Shown: positions 24,348 through 37,970, counted from the first letter of the stretch. The stretch: 64,000 bases of DNA from Crotophaga sulcirostris (GCA_013397455.1 VYZB01000373.1:530894-594893), one strand, 5' to 3'. The notes: generated by a model not told the origin, from the letters alone. Made by a program: numbers and translations.

Positions 24348-25960
24348 TACGATAGACATTCAATGAAATAGATTAAGCTTTTAAGGAAAAAGTCATCAGA
24401 AATCTTCCATAGTACACAGAGGGGGAGTTTACCTCCCTTATTAGAGGTCTGGTTTATGCAGTAAGAACAGAAAACAGTAGGGTTTGCATTTGGTGGTAAC
24501 AGAAACACAGATTAAGTCATGCTGCATCCATACAAAATGTTAATGAATACGTGATGGGAGAATATTTTCCCCTATCATAAGAACAACAGCCACAGAAAAA
24601 GTCCAAGTAAGTACTCTCCATTCGTGACATCTGATTACAAAAGGTAAATCCTGCTTACGCTGATGATGCAGCAGTCATGGGTACAAACCACCAGCTGAGC
24701 AAAAGGTCATCAGGGCTTGGGGACATGGGTATGACATCTGGTCCAGGGATGCTTCTCAAAAGTCTTCTAGCTCCCCTTCCCCACCCCACTAGCCCCCTGG
24801 TAACCCCCCCGCTTCTGCAGAGGCAACATGAACTACAGCAATGAAAAATGTTACCTTTTGGCTAAGGAGGGTAAAGCAAGGATTCCTAAGACTTTTTTTT
24901 CCCTTGTGGAATAGCTGATGTCTGAACACAGACTGCTCTGCTGAGATCTCATCACCACTCCGAGCTATCAGCACCTCCGCCGAGCCCATACTGCTGCTGC
25001 TGTTGCAGGCAACGCAGGGGGCTGAGCTCCGACTGCCAGACTTAAATGTATAAACTGCTACATCTCAAATCAAGAAGTTGATTACTTTCTTCTGGGGCTG
25101 TAAAAAAACAGTGATATAAACAGAGGTCAACCCAGGAAAACTGAGTCACTCTCTTTCCCCCTTCCCCTTTGGACAGAAAGACTGATGTTTCCCCAGTTGT
25201 TACGAATCCCAAGTGCACAGGCTCATCTCCTTTCCTACTTATCATTAATCCCCTTGAAAATACCCTTCGTTTTCCTCTGAGCATCAGGTAGGTGGTCAGA
25301 CCTGCTTCAGGATACCAGTGTTGCATAGCTCTGTCAGCACACACAGCAGATCTGTCTTCTCTTTTGATGGGACAAACTGCATCCAAACCAGGACAAGAGC
25401 TCATGGGCACCATCGGAGGTTCATGTTGCATCAGACTTGCGTAGGCAATAATTTGGGAAACATCACCATGTATCTTCTCCTCTCTTATCCTACACAGAGC
25501 TGATTGATAAAAAATGTTCTGACCAAATATTTTTCTATTAGAGATTACATTTTTACACAAATTAAAATGCCCCATGTGCTGATTTTGATAAAATTACATT
25601 TTCCTTTGCTTAAGCCAAGTGTTCCAATCTCATTAAAACAGCACAGACCTGTTGTTTTATTGAAAACCATTCAATTAAACCAAAATACACGTGTAAAGTG
25701 AATTTTAATTCCAGGGGATCTTTCAAAATTTGTCATTTACTTTTGGGTCAGGAGTGGAATAAAATGAGGAAACTGCAAGAATGGAAATTATCCAGGTAAT
25801 TTCTATATAAACTGACACAACTCTCACATGGATTTCTTCAGGGCTCTATTGCAGGACAGGGTTAAGATTTAAACAAATCAGTTGAGGTACGGTACAGGTC
25901 AAATAATGCAACAATTGGCACAGTGCTCCAAGAGCTATAGGATGTCACTGAAAAAGATGC

Positions 25961-26345
25961 CAATCCACTCTGGTTTTTATGAAATGCACTTTCTCAAGCT
26001 AACTGGACGTCTTTGATGAGATGATAAATTTTGCTGAAAGAGATGAAAGGCCTTGGACTTGGTACTGTGTGACATTGGCTTACAAACTAGAATGGCATGA
26101 AATCAATGTGTCAATACTAAATTCAATTAAGCAACTACAAGCTGCTTAATGTCTACAAATAAATTGTGAATAGGAATCTTTTTCTCTTGTGAGCATTTCA
26201 TGTGGGCGACTTCAGTGATCCTTTATTTTGTCTCCATTACAGCTAGTATTTTTCATAACTTCTAAGAAGAAAATCTAATACCACCATTGATAATGCTTGC
26301 GGATGACACAGACGCTGAGGGATACACTGGCAACAAAGAAAGATA
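25961..26345 (+). mobile_element. Ancient CR1-type LINE relic, RT domain
   Basis: This is a heavily mutated piece of a CR1-clade ORF2 reverse transcriptase in plus orientation. Landmarks appear in the right order. A GFMKCTF-like start (25971 onward) stands for the family's HGFMKGRSC. DEM is followed by an AT-rich stretch like the motif-A approach (26015-26040). Then comes a DLVPHDILI-like stretch around 26056-26082, here reading LDLVLCDIGLQT. A degenerate linker follows, and finally ADDT at about 26298-26309, where the catalytic aspartate pair survives in LADDTDAEG. Frame changes separate the blocks and the copy is certainly dead. The level of decay is much greater than in the other CR1 copies, which points to an old insertion. 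I recognised it by eye; an alignment is needed for precise ends. Confidence 0.68.
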
Positions 26346-29300
26346 TCACAGATCAGCATTACCTGCATCTGAACAAAAAATACTTGATTTAGCAGAGCCC
26401 AGCACAAACCCATATATCTGAGGACCAGAGATGTTTACAAGGCAGGTGACCTGTGCCTGTATCCGGCCTGTGAGGTTAATGAGTGCAGTAAGAGCCTTAT
26501 TTGCAATTTAATACCCTAGAAGATCCTGGCAGGGCCCCATAGGCATTTGTATCAGCCAGCCTGGACACTCTCTGATGTCTCCTGAGTTCTTCCTCCTCCT
26601 GTTTGTTGACCTGCCTGCTGCTTTATTGAAGGTTCCTCAGTTGCATAGCTCTCTTTAGTCCCGGTTTTGAGGCACTGCACACCCTACAGAGGTAGGACTG
26701 CAGTCATCTTCCACCTCAACACGTGGCCTCCTGGCAGACTTCCTGCACTCAGACTGCCCCTCCGGGACAAGGGATGTTGGTGCTCACCTGACACATCCCT
26801 GGGGGCCGAGGGCAGAGTTTTGCCATCTTTGGGCTGATGCTGATTCAGGATCTTTAGCAAACTTGCTTTGAGGCACAAAACCTCCTTCCTTCAAATGTTA
26901 CAAATAAATCTGGCTTAATAGCCTCATATTTGTGTGCCATCTTTTATGTCCTCTCAGGATGTTATATGCCACATAAAATGCGGGAGGTCATTAAAGTTAA
27001 AATGAGAAAGTAATTAGCCCATATTTATATTGAGGGATACAAATAAATTATGTCACTCAAATATCAGGCACTCCTTTTAAAATATTGGCTAATACTCTAG
27101 CAAAATCCTCAGATTCCAGAAATCATGAAAGACATTTTAATTAACACAAACTCACCCAAATATTTGACTATACCCAGAGAACACCATCACTGGGCAAGAG
27201 GAGATCTGAAAAGCTGCACTTAGGGTACCACTACAGTTACTCTTCTGACTGCTACATCTCATAAGGGGAACAAAGAGCCATGGATGCTTCTTCATGAGCC
27301 AATCAGCTTTGGCCCCAAAGACTATGAGGTGCTAACATATGAAGCAACCAAAATGTATCCCAAGGGCACTGTAGTTTCAGAGGGAACTCATTGCCGAAGC
27401 AGAGGAACAATGTTTAATCTGTTGTCCAGCAAAGGTTGACCTCCTGCTGCTTTCGTTGCTGGCTTTATTTGGATCAATGCTTCAACCAGTTCCTATTTTC
27501 ATTAAGCCTGTAGGAACTTAATACTTTTGTGCCTTCCATTCCTCTGTCAAATCTGGCTGAGGCTGGCCAACAATTCTGACGTAATAGCAGGGAATGCAAA
27601 AGGAGCGAGCGGCAGAGTGATTGCATAGCTGTATTTCCTTACGAAGTAAGGCTAAAAATATCAGTGACCTTTACGAGCTCTATTTTTCCATGGTTTGAGT
27701 AGAGTTGTGAAATTTGGCAGGTGCAACAGGCCTTTGGGGTGTGCCTTCTGCTGTTCCTGTGAAAATCTTCCCAAATTTGGGCTAGGTATAAGCCTTTGGA
27801 AAACAAGACCATATGTTAAGATACATGTAAGAACTTCAGTAATTTGGCGGAACTCCCCAATAATTTTGTCCTCCATGACTCTTGTGTTGCTTTCCTGCTC
27901 TGTGCTGCTGCCTGGCTCTGGGGTCTCCGTCCGGACATCCCCAGGTCCCAGTATGGTTACTGGGATTGAAAGCATGGGCACAATTTCTTCAGAGCTCCCT
28001 TGTTCTTACCCTGCTAACCACAGAGCAAGAGGATGCTCAGAGCGACCACGTGAAGGAACGAGGACACGGAGCAGATGGTGGAGCAAGGTGGCCCTGAGTC
28101 ACCACATCCTGCAAAAGGCAGTGCCAGTAGACAGCCTTCCAGACCCATTCCCACTCAGAGAGGGAGGGCTTGCCACTGTGTTTGCCCTCAGACAAAAGCC
28201 CTGTATGAGCTGCATGCATTAATCTCTGGCATGTGAGTATGTGAGCAAAATAATCCCACTTACATGGTTTCGCCACACACACGGTCACGAAGAGGGAAGG
28301 TCTTGGTTTGAGGTCTGCCTGTGCAGCCATGATGAGGAAGAGAATGTTTGGCTTCACAATAGCTTAGTCACTTGCTTATAGTTTAATTAAGCCTCGCAGA
28401 AATTGTTGGCTGACACTGTTTTCTGGCTGGACAGGTAAGAGTGGCTTTGAGCTGTGCCCATGGGATATCTGCCTCACTGAACTGGAGGAGCAAGTGATGG
28501 TAGAAGGTGGTTTGATGACTTCTGCTGAGTGAAGAACACTTCCGCAGACAGCAAACAAGTGTTTTTTGTTTAATCCTAGTTTATGGGTGCTTGCCTTAAG
28601 GGCAGGTGATTTTGAGGCATAGGATGAGCTTTGAGGTTCTCCACCCCTCCAGGCTCCAGCCTGCTTCTCCCCCAGCACTGTGTGTCCTGTTGACCTGACA
28701 GGCCACCCCAGGAGTGGATGATGCAGACCAGTGGGTGGAAGAAGAGACACCCAGTGACCGGGTTTAGCCAGAGGGATTACTCGGCCTGGAGCAGATTAAC
28801 ATGGGTGCACCTGATCCTTGAGGGACCTGGGAAAGCTTGTCACAGCTACAAACACTGGGAGTGACTGGGAAGGTTGTAGGTGGCGGGCAGGCAGTGATCG
28901 AGGGAAAGCTGATGAGAAATTGAATGAGAATTGGGATTGCTTGGGCAGAAAAGAATAAAATTGGACTGAAAGGTAAGGGAGAGAAAAGATGGGGAAATGG
29001 GAAAACACTGTATTCAGCAGTGGCTATCAAATGGGATTTCCACCCTATGCACTGATGATGGCAACAGTCCCATAGAAAAATTAGATTGGGATTAACGTGC
29101 ATTCAATTACATTAGTAATTAAACTTAGCGTATTTTAGGGGCTGTGCAATTAAAGTTGCACAACCAATGTCCTTTTTAACAGCTCTTAATTTCCGAGGGG
29201 CTAACTTTGCAGTGATGCTTTGCCAGAGCCATTTTCTTGACTGAACTCTAATCCTCCAAGAGCAGTACAGCACCAGTTGATTCATGTTGGAGATGTCTGC

Positions 29301-30637
29301 TCACAAACCAGTACAGAAATCACAAAGCCAGGCAGAGCAACAGCAGGTATTAGAGGAATTACTAGCAAAAGGAGTGGCCACTCTCATGCAATTCCTTCGC
29401 TGGGTTCTCCGTGCTCCCGTCCTGAAAATGTCCACTTGTGGGGAAAGGCTGATTGAGCCTGGAGCGACTCAAGTGAGGGATTTTGTGAGCAGCACGCTCT
29501 GCTGGCATTGTTGGCAGTGGTTAAAGCATTGCCCTTGCACATCGCCTGCTGAAGCTGCCATGGCAGCCTTGGAGCACCCTGGCACGGGGAAACAGGGGGT
29601 CGTGACAATCTGAGCCCATAGCTAAGGCTGCCAGATCCCATCTGTCAGAGCCCTGGGTGTTAGCAGGATCAGAGCCGACTATCCTTAGTAAGCAGGGGAA
29701 GACTTTACTTTTGAGATTAAGGTTGGCCTTGTGGTGCAGGCAGGTGCTTGCAGTTGGGTGTTTAAGCCCTGCCTGTAATGCAGACATGGGGCAAGCCTTG
29801 CACATTTCACGTAGGGGACGTTTCCATGACACACCATGTCCTGGAGCCTCTGCCCAAGGCTGAGGACCCTGGGCAGAGCCTCATGGGGATAAGCCATCAG
29901 CTCCTGGACCCAACTGCAGATTGCATATTAGTGAAAAGGTTGTTTAATAAAGGACTCTCTATCCTATTTGCAATAATGTGAAGTCCTTCTCCTTCCGTTC
30001 ACGGCTGTGCTAACAGCCCTAGTGGCAAATGCATCAGCCGCTTGTGCGAGAGAGAAATCCTGGCAAGGCTCAATGCAGATTTAGCTAAGCCAAATGGCAC
30101 ATGAGTTTTCCAGAGACCGCTGACAGAGCCCCACTGATTTTCAGAAATAGCTATTCTTTTAATAGTTGATGGACGCATTCATTGGATACCTATTCTTAAA
30201 GAGATGAAATAGACTCTGAAAAACTCAAGTGACCAACATGTCAGTCCTTAGCGGATGAAACTTGAATGCAGTCGCTGGGAATTTGCCCAAGTCAGGATGA
30301 GAATACTGTGACATTTGATTTCTGTGATGCTGAGGACCCCCAGTTAGCCACCTTGCTCTTCTCCTGGTTATGAGTGAGGAAATACCCACAGATCACAAAA
30401 AATATGAGGTAATTACATTTTCCCCCCACTTTTCTTAGTTAAATTGCTTTATTACCTATGCTGTTTCTTTGAAAAATATATTACACTGGGATGTGGCTCA
30501 GAGGGAAGTCTTGCTGCCACTTCGCAATCTTGGCACAGTTCAGTTCTCCTCCTCTGAGAAAATGCTGTGAAGATTTCATGGTTGATTGTTAGCAAAATGT
30601 ACCTGGGCAGGTGCTAACACTGAGGACAATCTGTTTT
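26346..30637. other. Anonymous non-coding DNA
   Basis: No gene recognised. The frame at 27695-28222 plus (175 codons) is opposed by a 106-codon minus frame and has no recognisable domain. At 29143-29162 there is a perfect 7-bp inverted repeat, TGTGCAA and TTGCACA around TTAAAG, in an AT-rich patch. A purine-rich stretch lies at about 28960-29000. Confidence 0.6.
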
Positions 30638-30657
30638 GTGTATATATATATATATAT
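30638..30657 (+). repeat. (TA)n microsatellite
   Basis: About nine TA dinucleotides at 30641-30657 preceded by GTG, then followed by GCATATA. Such TA runs are often length-polymorphic. Confidence 0.9.
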
Positions 30658-33600
30658 GCATATAACTGAATTTGGTTAAGAGTCTAATTGAACTTTTAAG
30701 CAGATAGCAAACTGGAAAGTACGACAGAAGGGAAAACCAGACAGATAAAACTCTAATCCTGTTATATTTAGGTTATATCTACTAGACACTGTCTGTTTTT
30801 CAGGGTCTGCAATGTTCCCTTGGGTTCAGAGTGACAAGGGCAGAATCGCTGAACTCTAACACTCTTGATCCAGGACCTGGTAGTCTTATGGCAGAGGCAG
30901 CTCTAGCTTCTTTCCATACCACTGCCAGGGTGAACCGGGCCAAAGGGACCTGGGGAGACACTAGATCAGTTTTGCTGGGGTCTTCAGTGAGAACAGAGTT
31001 GGGTCATCACCCACCATCCCCTCTAACCATGCCAACTCTTCTTCGTCTGTCTAATGCTTTGCAATCCAAAGAGTAGGCTAGTATTTTAACAGATGTAGAC
31101 TGCCTCCTTCCCTAGTCCCCTTGTAGAAAGAGTTCACTGGAAGATTAATAGGATGCTGAGAAGACAGACTGATTAAAATTAAATTAATCCAAATTAAAAT
31201 AGGTGAAAATCAAGTAACCCTGTCAGTTCATAAGAACTGACAGCACAAGCACTAAAAAGAAGCGGTTCTGACTGTAAGGAAACAAAGTATCTGGACCTGG
31301 GAGTGTTTTGCAGAGGCATCACCCAGCTGGATTCAGCTGCAGAGTTTGCATAGCTTGTAAGACCAGTCTCAGGAGCAGCCAGACACACGCCATGCTCTCT
31401 CATCGGCGCCACCATACGCGCAGCTGGCTCTGGAACAGCCTGCGGACTCCCCAGGAGACAGCGTGGCTGGGAGTGCCTGGTGGTGAGACCTGTCACAAAG
31501 CCATGCAGGAGGCCACAGGCTGTGCCCAGCACCTCGCAGCATCCCATCCTGACTACCAGGCAGGATGAGACCGCAGCATGCAGGAGGTGGTACGTGTTAG
31601 GCAGCAGGGCAACATGGAGCCAGCGAGTACTGCCACACTCCTTGCCCTCATCTGTGCCCCAGCAGCTTGACTGCCTCCACGTGTAGCATCCATTGCACAG
31701 GAGGGCTTGTAAGGTCTGGGCCACAACCCTCAAGGTCTTCAAGGACTCCCAATCACCTTTGAGAAATCACTTAGCACAAATAAAGATGTTTTAAAGTAAT
31801 AATAATAAAATTCAGGAAAGCTATATTAATCTCCAAGGCTATTAAATATATTTCATAAAACAACAAAGCTCTCTACAGATACGTCCAAGTTATCCATTCC
31901 TGCAACCCAGGGTTTCAGATGTTCATCTGCTTTGACGTCAAGCAAAGCAAGATTCTTTCCCAGCATGTGAAGCAAGGAGAAAAATTGCTTCAGAAACAAA
32001 GGGTCACAAAATATTCACTATCCTAAAGAGCACAGAGCCACAATGTCTGTAGTTTAGCATATAAAAAACTTAATATGCATGGGCCAAATTATCTCTTTAT
32101 TTCAAGGTATCTGTATTTGCATATGTCTCTGGCTTTTTGCTTTTTTATTCTTATACTGCAAACTAAGAGAGGCTCTTTAAACTCCATAGTGTACAATTCC
32201 TCCTTCTTAAGAGGCATTAATCTCAGCACAAGATGAAACAATATATATGTAAATGTACATTAATACATAAAAAACTGAAATAAGACATTAACATCTACAA
32301 TTTTATGCACTAATTTGGGCCTAGTTATGTTGACACGGAGTGAATTATTGGAGGAGAAAAAGCACATCTGTTAAACGTTATTGTTTAATTAAGCCATTAG
32401 CAACTGAAAGACAAGAGTCTTTCAATTATAGCATTTTATATTTACGTTAGGCCGTGGTACTCATATGGCTCTCCTAGCACTTGGAGCACGTTGCCCCCTG
32501 TGAAAGAGACAAAAAAGGCCCCCCTCCTCTGCATTACAGATGGGGAGGTGGGGTGTTTGGCCACCAGCCTCCTCGGAAATCTGGGGAACACCACAGTGGT
32601 TTGAGGTTAATATTGTACCACCGACTTGCTTCGTTATTGTATGTGGCAAAGCCTCACAGGATCTCTAAGGAAATCTTCATCTGGAGATAAGCATCCTTGA
32701 CAAATCACCATTGTACAGTGAGGGCTTTGCACCTTGACATTTGTTTATCCCTAATTGTGGAGTTTCGGATGTACAACATTTGCTACCTGAGTGCCAAGAT
32801 CTGTGTGTACAGACTAAGAAATTGGCAATAATCCTTTATTACAGCTGCAAGCTCTCTCTGGAAATCTTATTCTCCTGTTCAATTTTACAGGGAATAAATT
32901 TCCTAGCTGGAGGGAACACTCTTCCTGTGAGAGTGGACAAAATGTCTCTGTGAGACACCTTAACAAAGGATTTACTATGACACAGAGGGGAAGAAGTGTG
33001 ATCCTGTACTCCAACAGGCCTGCAAATTTAGCAGGAAAAGAGTCTGCTGTCACCCCTGAGGACAGAGGGTCAGTGCAAGCCTGTTCTGTGTTGCTTATCT
33101 CCCATCATCCTTGCACTGCCCCTGCCTGCAAAAGGCATGCCAGAATCAGCAGCCCTCACCCCTGGCCTCCATCCTGCCTTCCTGTGTCACGAGCCAGGCG
33201 TTAGAACGGTGAACAAAGGCAAATTAAAGGAAGCTCTTGGTCCCACGCTGGTGTGGCAGGGTGTGTGTGTGTGCTGTTCAGAGGGAGCCATGGAGGCACT
33301 GTGAGAAGCTGCTCTGAGCTGCTCTGCTCTTCTCCTTTTTATTCAGACAACTGTCTGCCAAACTGGGTGATGTCTCCACAGGTTCCCATGCACACAGAGG
33401 TGTTTATTAGAGCTGGGACTTGTCCTGCAGGCTGTCCCACCAAACATCCATTCCCTTTTGAAGTTGCATTTACTGTGGAAACAGAGGCTCAGGCAATCTG
33501 TTGATTTTTTTTCCCCTGATCTTCTCTTACTCTTATAACAACTTTTGAATCCTTTGGCCACTTTCAGCCAAGTTTTACAGAGGTTTAGAGACCTTAGAGA

Positions 33601-35969
33601 TACTAAGCATCCAGAAGCAGTGCAAAACCAGACATCCATAAAGAAGAAAGGGACTCTTTTAGTGGCTTTAGGGTGGAAGAGGTGAACAACATCAGCCTTA
33701 TCTTTGCCCAGGAACCCAGGCTTCCTTGGTTTTGCTGCTCGAGCAATGCCTGGTGACTGTTGTGGTGGTGAGCATTAGGGTCATAAACAGTGCCATAAAT
33801 AGCTCATTTAACTTTTCTGTGCCATTTACAACATGACTGCCAACAAAGTGACACATGATAAATAAAAGTAAGAAAAGCTTTCGGCTTTAAAAATAGAAAT
33901 GTTTTTCACTTTAGCTGCTGCAGGAGAAAGGCCTGACTCTGCTCTCACTTATGCTGGCATAAAACAAAATTAGCTACACAGCAATGAATGGAGTTACATC
34001 TACCAAAAACTGTGCAAGTGACATCAGAACTGACCTCTTTTCTTTTAAACTTCTTCCTACTTGATACTGTATGAACATCTTTTATATTTGCTGCAGTAAT
34101 CTTTTAGGGCTTGCTCCTGCCCCTCAACCAGAGCTGATGCCATTCAGGAACTAACATAGATACAGCTCAGAGTGGAAAGTCAATCTTGATGAAGACCCTA
34201 GTCACACCAGAAGAAATCTCCATGCCAGCTCTAGGGGCCAGAGTAGAGCAGTGTAAAGTGCCTTCACAGAGGGCCAGAATTTGCTTTTTCTATGCTAGAA
34301 AATGCTAAAGCACAGTACAGGTAGTGGCAGCACGGAGGGTCCTCATGGGTCTCTCCAAGCAGCCTCCTTGTGGGCAAGAGGAGAAATACTAATAGATCCC
34401 TGACGGTGCTCCATTCTGCTGTCCTCATCCAGAGGCATCGACTTTGGCCAGGCAGGATCAAGCCTCCATGGGACCTAAGCAGGTTGGAAGAATACATGGA
34501 AAATTCCCAAGGGATGCGCTGAAGAACGGAGGCAGCACATCCCTCCTAATGAAAGCAGCGGCTCAAAGACAACAAATCCCTTCTCCCAGGGAGCTGGATC
34601 CCAGTGCTCCACTGTCTGAGGTGGCAGCAATTTGAAAACTAACCCAAAGCTTTGCTGCTGTCCCAGAGTACTGCATTAAATAATTGAAAAATGAATAATT
34701 AAATTAAAAGAGGATTATTTCCCACAGGCAAGGAGAAAATTGCTGCCTGCAGGACAAAGGATGATGGCAACACTTCATTTTCTGCAGTTCTCAGCAGTCA
34801 GCTGCGAGGTGATATGAAGAACATCCACAGTGGGCAGGAAGAGCCCCCCTGAATCACATTGGGTATTTTGGCTCCCAGTTTATCCCTAAACTGTCTTTTG
34901 CCAAATGCAGGAATAATAATTTCTGAAGAACGAGGAAGCGAATCAGGAAATATGAGACATTGCCTTTTTCATGAATGTCATCCTTGGGGTGTGGGGTTAT
35001 CTATTTACGTACAGATACCTGAGGGATTTGCAGAGATCAGGCCCGTTGACTCGCAGTTCGCTGCTACACATATTTGTAGGATACATTTCTATGTTTAGTC
35101 CTCCACCTTTATTTTATTGCTGGATATGAGGAGACGTGCACACGTGCTTTGTTCTGACACTTGGTAAGAACAGTATTTAATAGCACTATTATTTTTTTCC
35201 CTAACATGTATATATCTGTTTGAACAGACGACACATTGTAAGAGTCTGTATTTCTCACGAACTATAATTAAAAATGAACAACTCTCTGCATAGGATAACA
35301 ATACCATAATATACTTGCTCTCCTCACAGAAATTTAAACAAGTTGACATGCTGAGTGAATAATGATCCTACATTTATGCAGCACTCATTTTCCCTGAATA
35401 GCTGCAAACCCTTGGTACACTGATACCCAGTCTATATAAGGCACTACAATGGGGGCTGAACACGTCCAGTGGAGAATAAATTGTGCTCTTCAACCCTTCC
35501 ACCTTTCCAGCACCTCAAGCCCTTCTTGTCCTGTGAAACCTCGCACCCAACCACCTCAGCCCTTCATTGTCCAACTCTCCTTTTTGTGCCTTTTGTATCT
35601 GGGAGCCCTCTTTCTCTTCTCTGTGTAAGGCTGCTTCTGACAGCCCTCATAAACCCCTCCCTAAAACTCATATTTCTCCAGTGATGCAATTTCTTCACTC
35701 ACCACATCAGCGTTGGCTATAAAAGGTCAGGATATTTTGCCAAGAACGGTGACATTTTCCTTAAGCCCATCTTCTCGTCTCTCTGTGTCTCAAAACACAT
35801 TGGCCATAGTTGTGACTGAGCTGTCACAAATGAAATGGCCATGGTGGTGTCATGGGATTCAGAAACACATGCACAGCAATGGGAAGAGTAAGGCTTCAGC
35901 CCTGGTAAATTCCTCTTCCTCCCTCCACTAGCAGATCCCTACTCATCATCATATCACACTGTACATATC
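30658..35969. other. Anonymous non-coding DNA with small repeats
   Basis: No gene recognised. A short TAA-type microsatellite sits at 31797-31810 and a (GT)6 run at 33261-33273. A perfect 8-bp stem with a 4-nt loop (TGAAAGAC and GTCTTTCA) sits at 32405-32424, in an AT-rich stretch with TTTAATTAA. The 182-codon minus frame at 31194-31742 overlaps plus-strand frames and shows no known domain. Confidence 0.6.
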
Positions 35970-36387
35970 TGATGAAGGGACTGGAGAACAAGTCTTACGA
36001 GGAGACGCTGATGGAACTGGGATTGTTTAGTTTGGAGAAGAGGAGACTGAGGGGAGACCTTACGACTACCTGAAAGGAGGCTGTAGTGTGGTTGGTCTCT
36101 TCTCCCAGATGACTATTGACAGGACAAAAGGACCTGGCCTCAAGTTGCTCCCCGGGCAGGGAGGGGTCAGATTAGACAACAGAAAAAATTTCTTTACTGA
36201 AAGAGTGGTTAAACACTGGAGCAGGCTGCCCAGGGAAGCAGTAGAGTTATCATCCCTGGAGGTGTTCAAAAAATGTATTAATATGGCACTCTGGGACACG
36301 GTCTAGTAGGCATGGTGGTGTTGGGCTGATGGCTGGACTTGATGATCTTAGAGGTCTTTTCCAGCCTTGGTGATTCTACAATTCTAT
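35970..36387 (+). mobile_element. CR1 LINE, 3' end with C-terminus of ORF2
   Basis: Plus-strand CR1 3' fragment of about 420 bp. It translates as the very end of ORF2: [27 protein letters not shown], with a frame break near 36070. It then continues as [24 protein letters not shown] and a stop near 36304, followed by the short 3' UTR (ttgggctgatggctggacttgatgatc and so on) and the terminus tgattctacaattctat. The copy is 5'-truncated near 35970. The terminal octamers carry a substitution, and the frame break makes it inactive. Confidence 0.93.
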
Positions 36388-37840
36388 CTGAAAACCGTGA
36401 TTCTGTGCAGGAGCCCAGAGTTTCAACAGCAGATTTCTCATTCTCCACCCCCTGAACCAAAGCAGATGGGCAGAGGAAGCTCAACGAGTAAACAGCAGGC
36501 TTGACACTACAGAGCAAGGCTGCAGCAGAACAATTTCTGGATGCCAACCTGGTGCCCCAGTCTCAAAACCAACGCTCTCCTTCTGGCTGCCCATCACATA
36601 AGTGTGTGTCCAAATATTTTGCTCACCTGTTTAGATTGTAGCTGCCCATGAGACAGACTCTTGCACCACATTGTGCACCAAGCTCCACCACAGCAATTGG
36701 GGAGCTGTCTTCCCCTCTATGGTGAGTATATCTGCAGGCTGCATCATAAGAGAGGACAACTATTTCGGGGTGTGGCATTTGAATATGGAAGCAATGAACT
36801 GACACTGGAGCCCAGAGCCAGCAGGGCCAAGGTAGGGGAAAGTCAGGGATGAAGCCTTGGATGGCCATGTAGGCAATTCCATTGCTGTCATACAATGGCC
36901 CAGCATACCAGGGCTAGCTCTCAGCACAGAAGGAGCAGAGAGCAGCACAGCAACTTCTCCCTCCATGTAAAACCATGAACAGCAGCACAGCAGAGCCCAG
37001 CCGAGGAGATATTTCAGCATGTACCATTTCATTATATTACCCTTACGTTTGGTAAATGAATCCCTGGTGCCTTTAAAAATGGCTTTGCTGTGACACATTC
37101 CATGGCCAGTCATCATTGATCCAATAACAACGTTTTCATGCACAGTATTTCAAACTCAGTATTCACACAGTATCCAACACCAGTGGTCCTTTCTCTGCCT
37201 AGGCAGCTATTCCCTTATCTCAGCCTATCTAATTGCTGCAGAAACACAGTGGGCGACATTCCTTCCTGTTCTGAAGCCCTCCCAGTTAAACCAGTGCAAA
37301 AAGCATCTTCGTCCCACTCAGCTCTGGCCCCAGCTCCCCCCACTGTTCCAGCAGGCGCTAAAACTGCCCAAGGGATACTCTAATCCCAGCCATCTGGCAG
37401 TGGTCTCCGGAGGATGGCCCTCCAGCTCCAAACTGCCAGCATGCTGCCAGCTGAGCGCTCCCTGCTGCTGGAACGACTCCCAGCTGGCCGGCCGCTGCCA
37501 ACCTCCAGCCTCTCCCTCCCACTAGTGCAGAAGAAAAGAGCCAGTTTGGGAATGGGGGAGGAGAGGATTAAGCTTGGACCCCCCCAGAGAGGCATTTGCT
37601 TTCCCTCACTTGTCATGAAGCACTATAGTATAGGTTTTGCGAAGGTGTGTCAACCCCTGTCATTTAGTCAGTTCGCACTGGCCCTTTTCAGCTTCAAAGG
37701 TCATTAACATCAGCCAGCCATGGCTTCATCTCAGTATCCACCAGGCAACTGTGCTGGGGCCAGTGGCAGCAAGCAGAGTCGGTCCCCTCCCAAAGGACTG
37801 AGGCCCGGCAAGGGTACCCTTGAAGGCAGGAAGGGTCAGG
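36388..37840. other. Anonymous non-coding DNA
   Basis: No gene recognised. Short frames of 60-127 codons overlap on both strands (the longest is 36760-37143 minus), with no motif that I know. Confidence 0.55.
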
Positions 37841-37970
37841 GCTACTATTCCATCTGACAGATGGGGAAACTGAGAGGAGGCGCGATGGCAAGATTTGCCC
37901 AGGGCCTTCCTGCTAACCTGCGCTGTGAACGCATGAATTACTCAGCCCAGTGCTCCAGCCAGTCGAGTCG
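37841..37970 (-). mobile_element. Probable MIR-family SINE
   Basis: The string GACAGATGGGGAAACTGAG (37856-37874) is the reverse complement of the MIR 3' half. There it normally reads as CTCAGTTTCC followed by a CATCTGT block and A-rich sequence. Left of it, ctactattcc fits the end of MIR. Right of it, agatttgcccagggcc fits the conserved tgacttgcccaaggtc core, and a weaker ctcagcccagtgctccagcc fits the tRNA-related part. MIRs are tRNA-derived elements moved by L2 machinery and are old in all amniotes. The right end is uncertain and the divergence is high, as expected. Confidence 0.55.

Larger units (their letters stand above)
20919..25960. other. Anonymous non-coding DNA
   Basis: No gene recognised. 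Notable local items are described separately: a 24-bp duplication, a POU-octamer pair and a GC-rich patch near 24200. A TATGTACATA palindrome (23903-23912) lies in a TA-rich stretch. A CTG run sits at 24991-25002. The longest frame is 177 codons (minus strand, 25042-25575), with no recognisable domain. Confidence 0.6.

Noticed and set aside
24655..24700. Possible C/D box snoRNA (TGATGA with a nearby CTGA)
   Set aside because: The boxes are only about 35 nt apart and no terminal stem of the right length is present.
25042..25575. 177-codon frame, minus strand
   Set aside because: No known domain and no supporting signals. Consistent with chance.
27695..28222. 175-codon plus frame with an opposing 106-codon minus frame
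   Set aside because: Both strands are open, non-ATG start on the plus strand, no recognisable motif in either product.
31194..31742. 182-codon frame, minus strand
   Set aside because: Overlapping plus-strand frames and cysteine/leucine-rich, featureless product. No splice or promoter context.
33465..33500. MIR-like 'gtggaaacagaggctcagg' string
   Set aside because: Too short and too diverged, and no flanking MIR core, unlike the copy at 37841.
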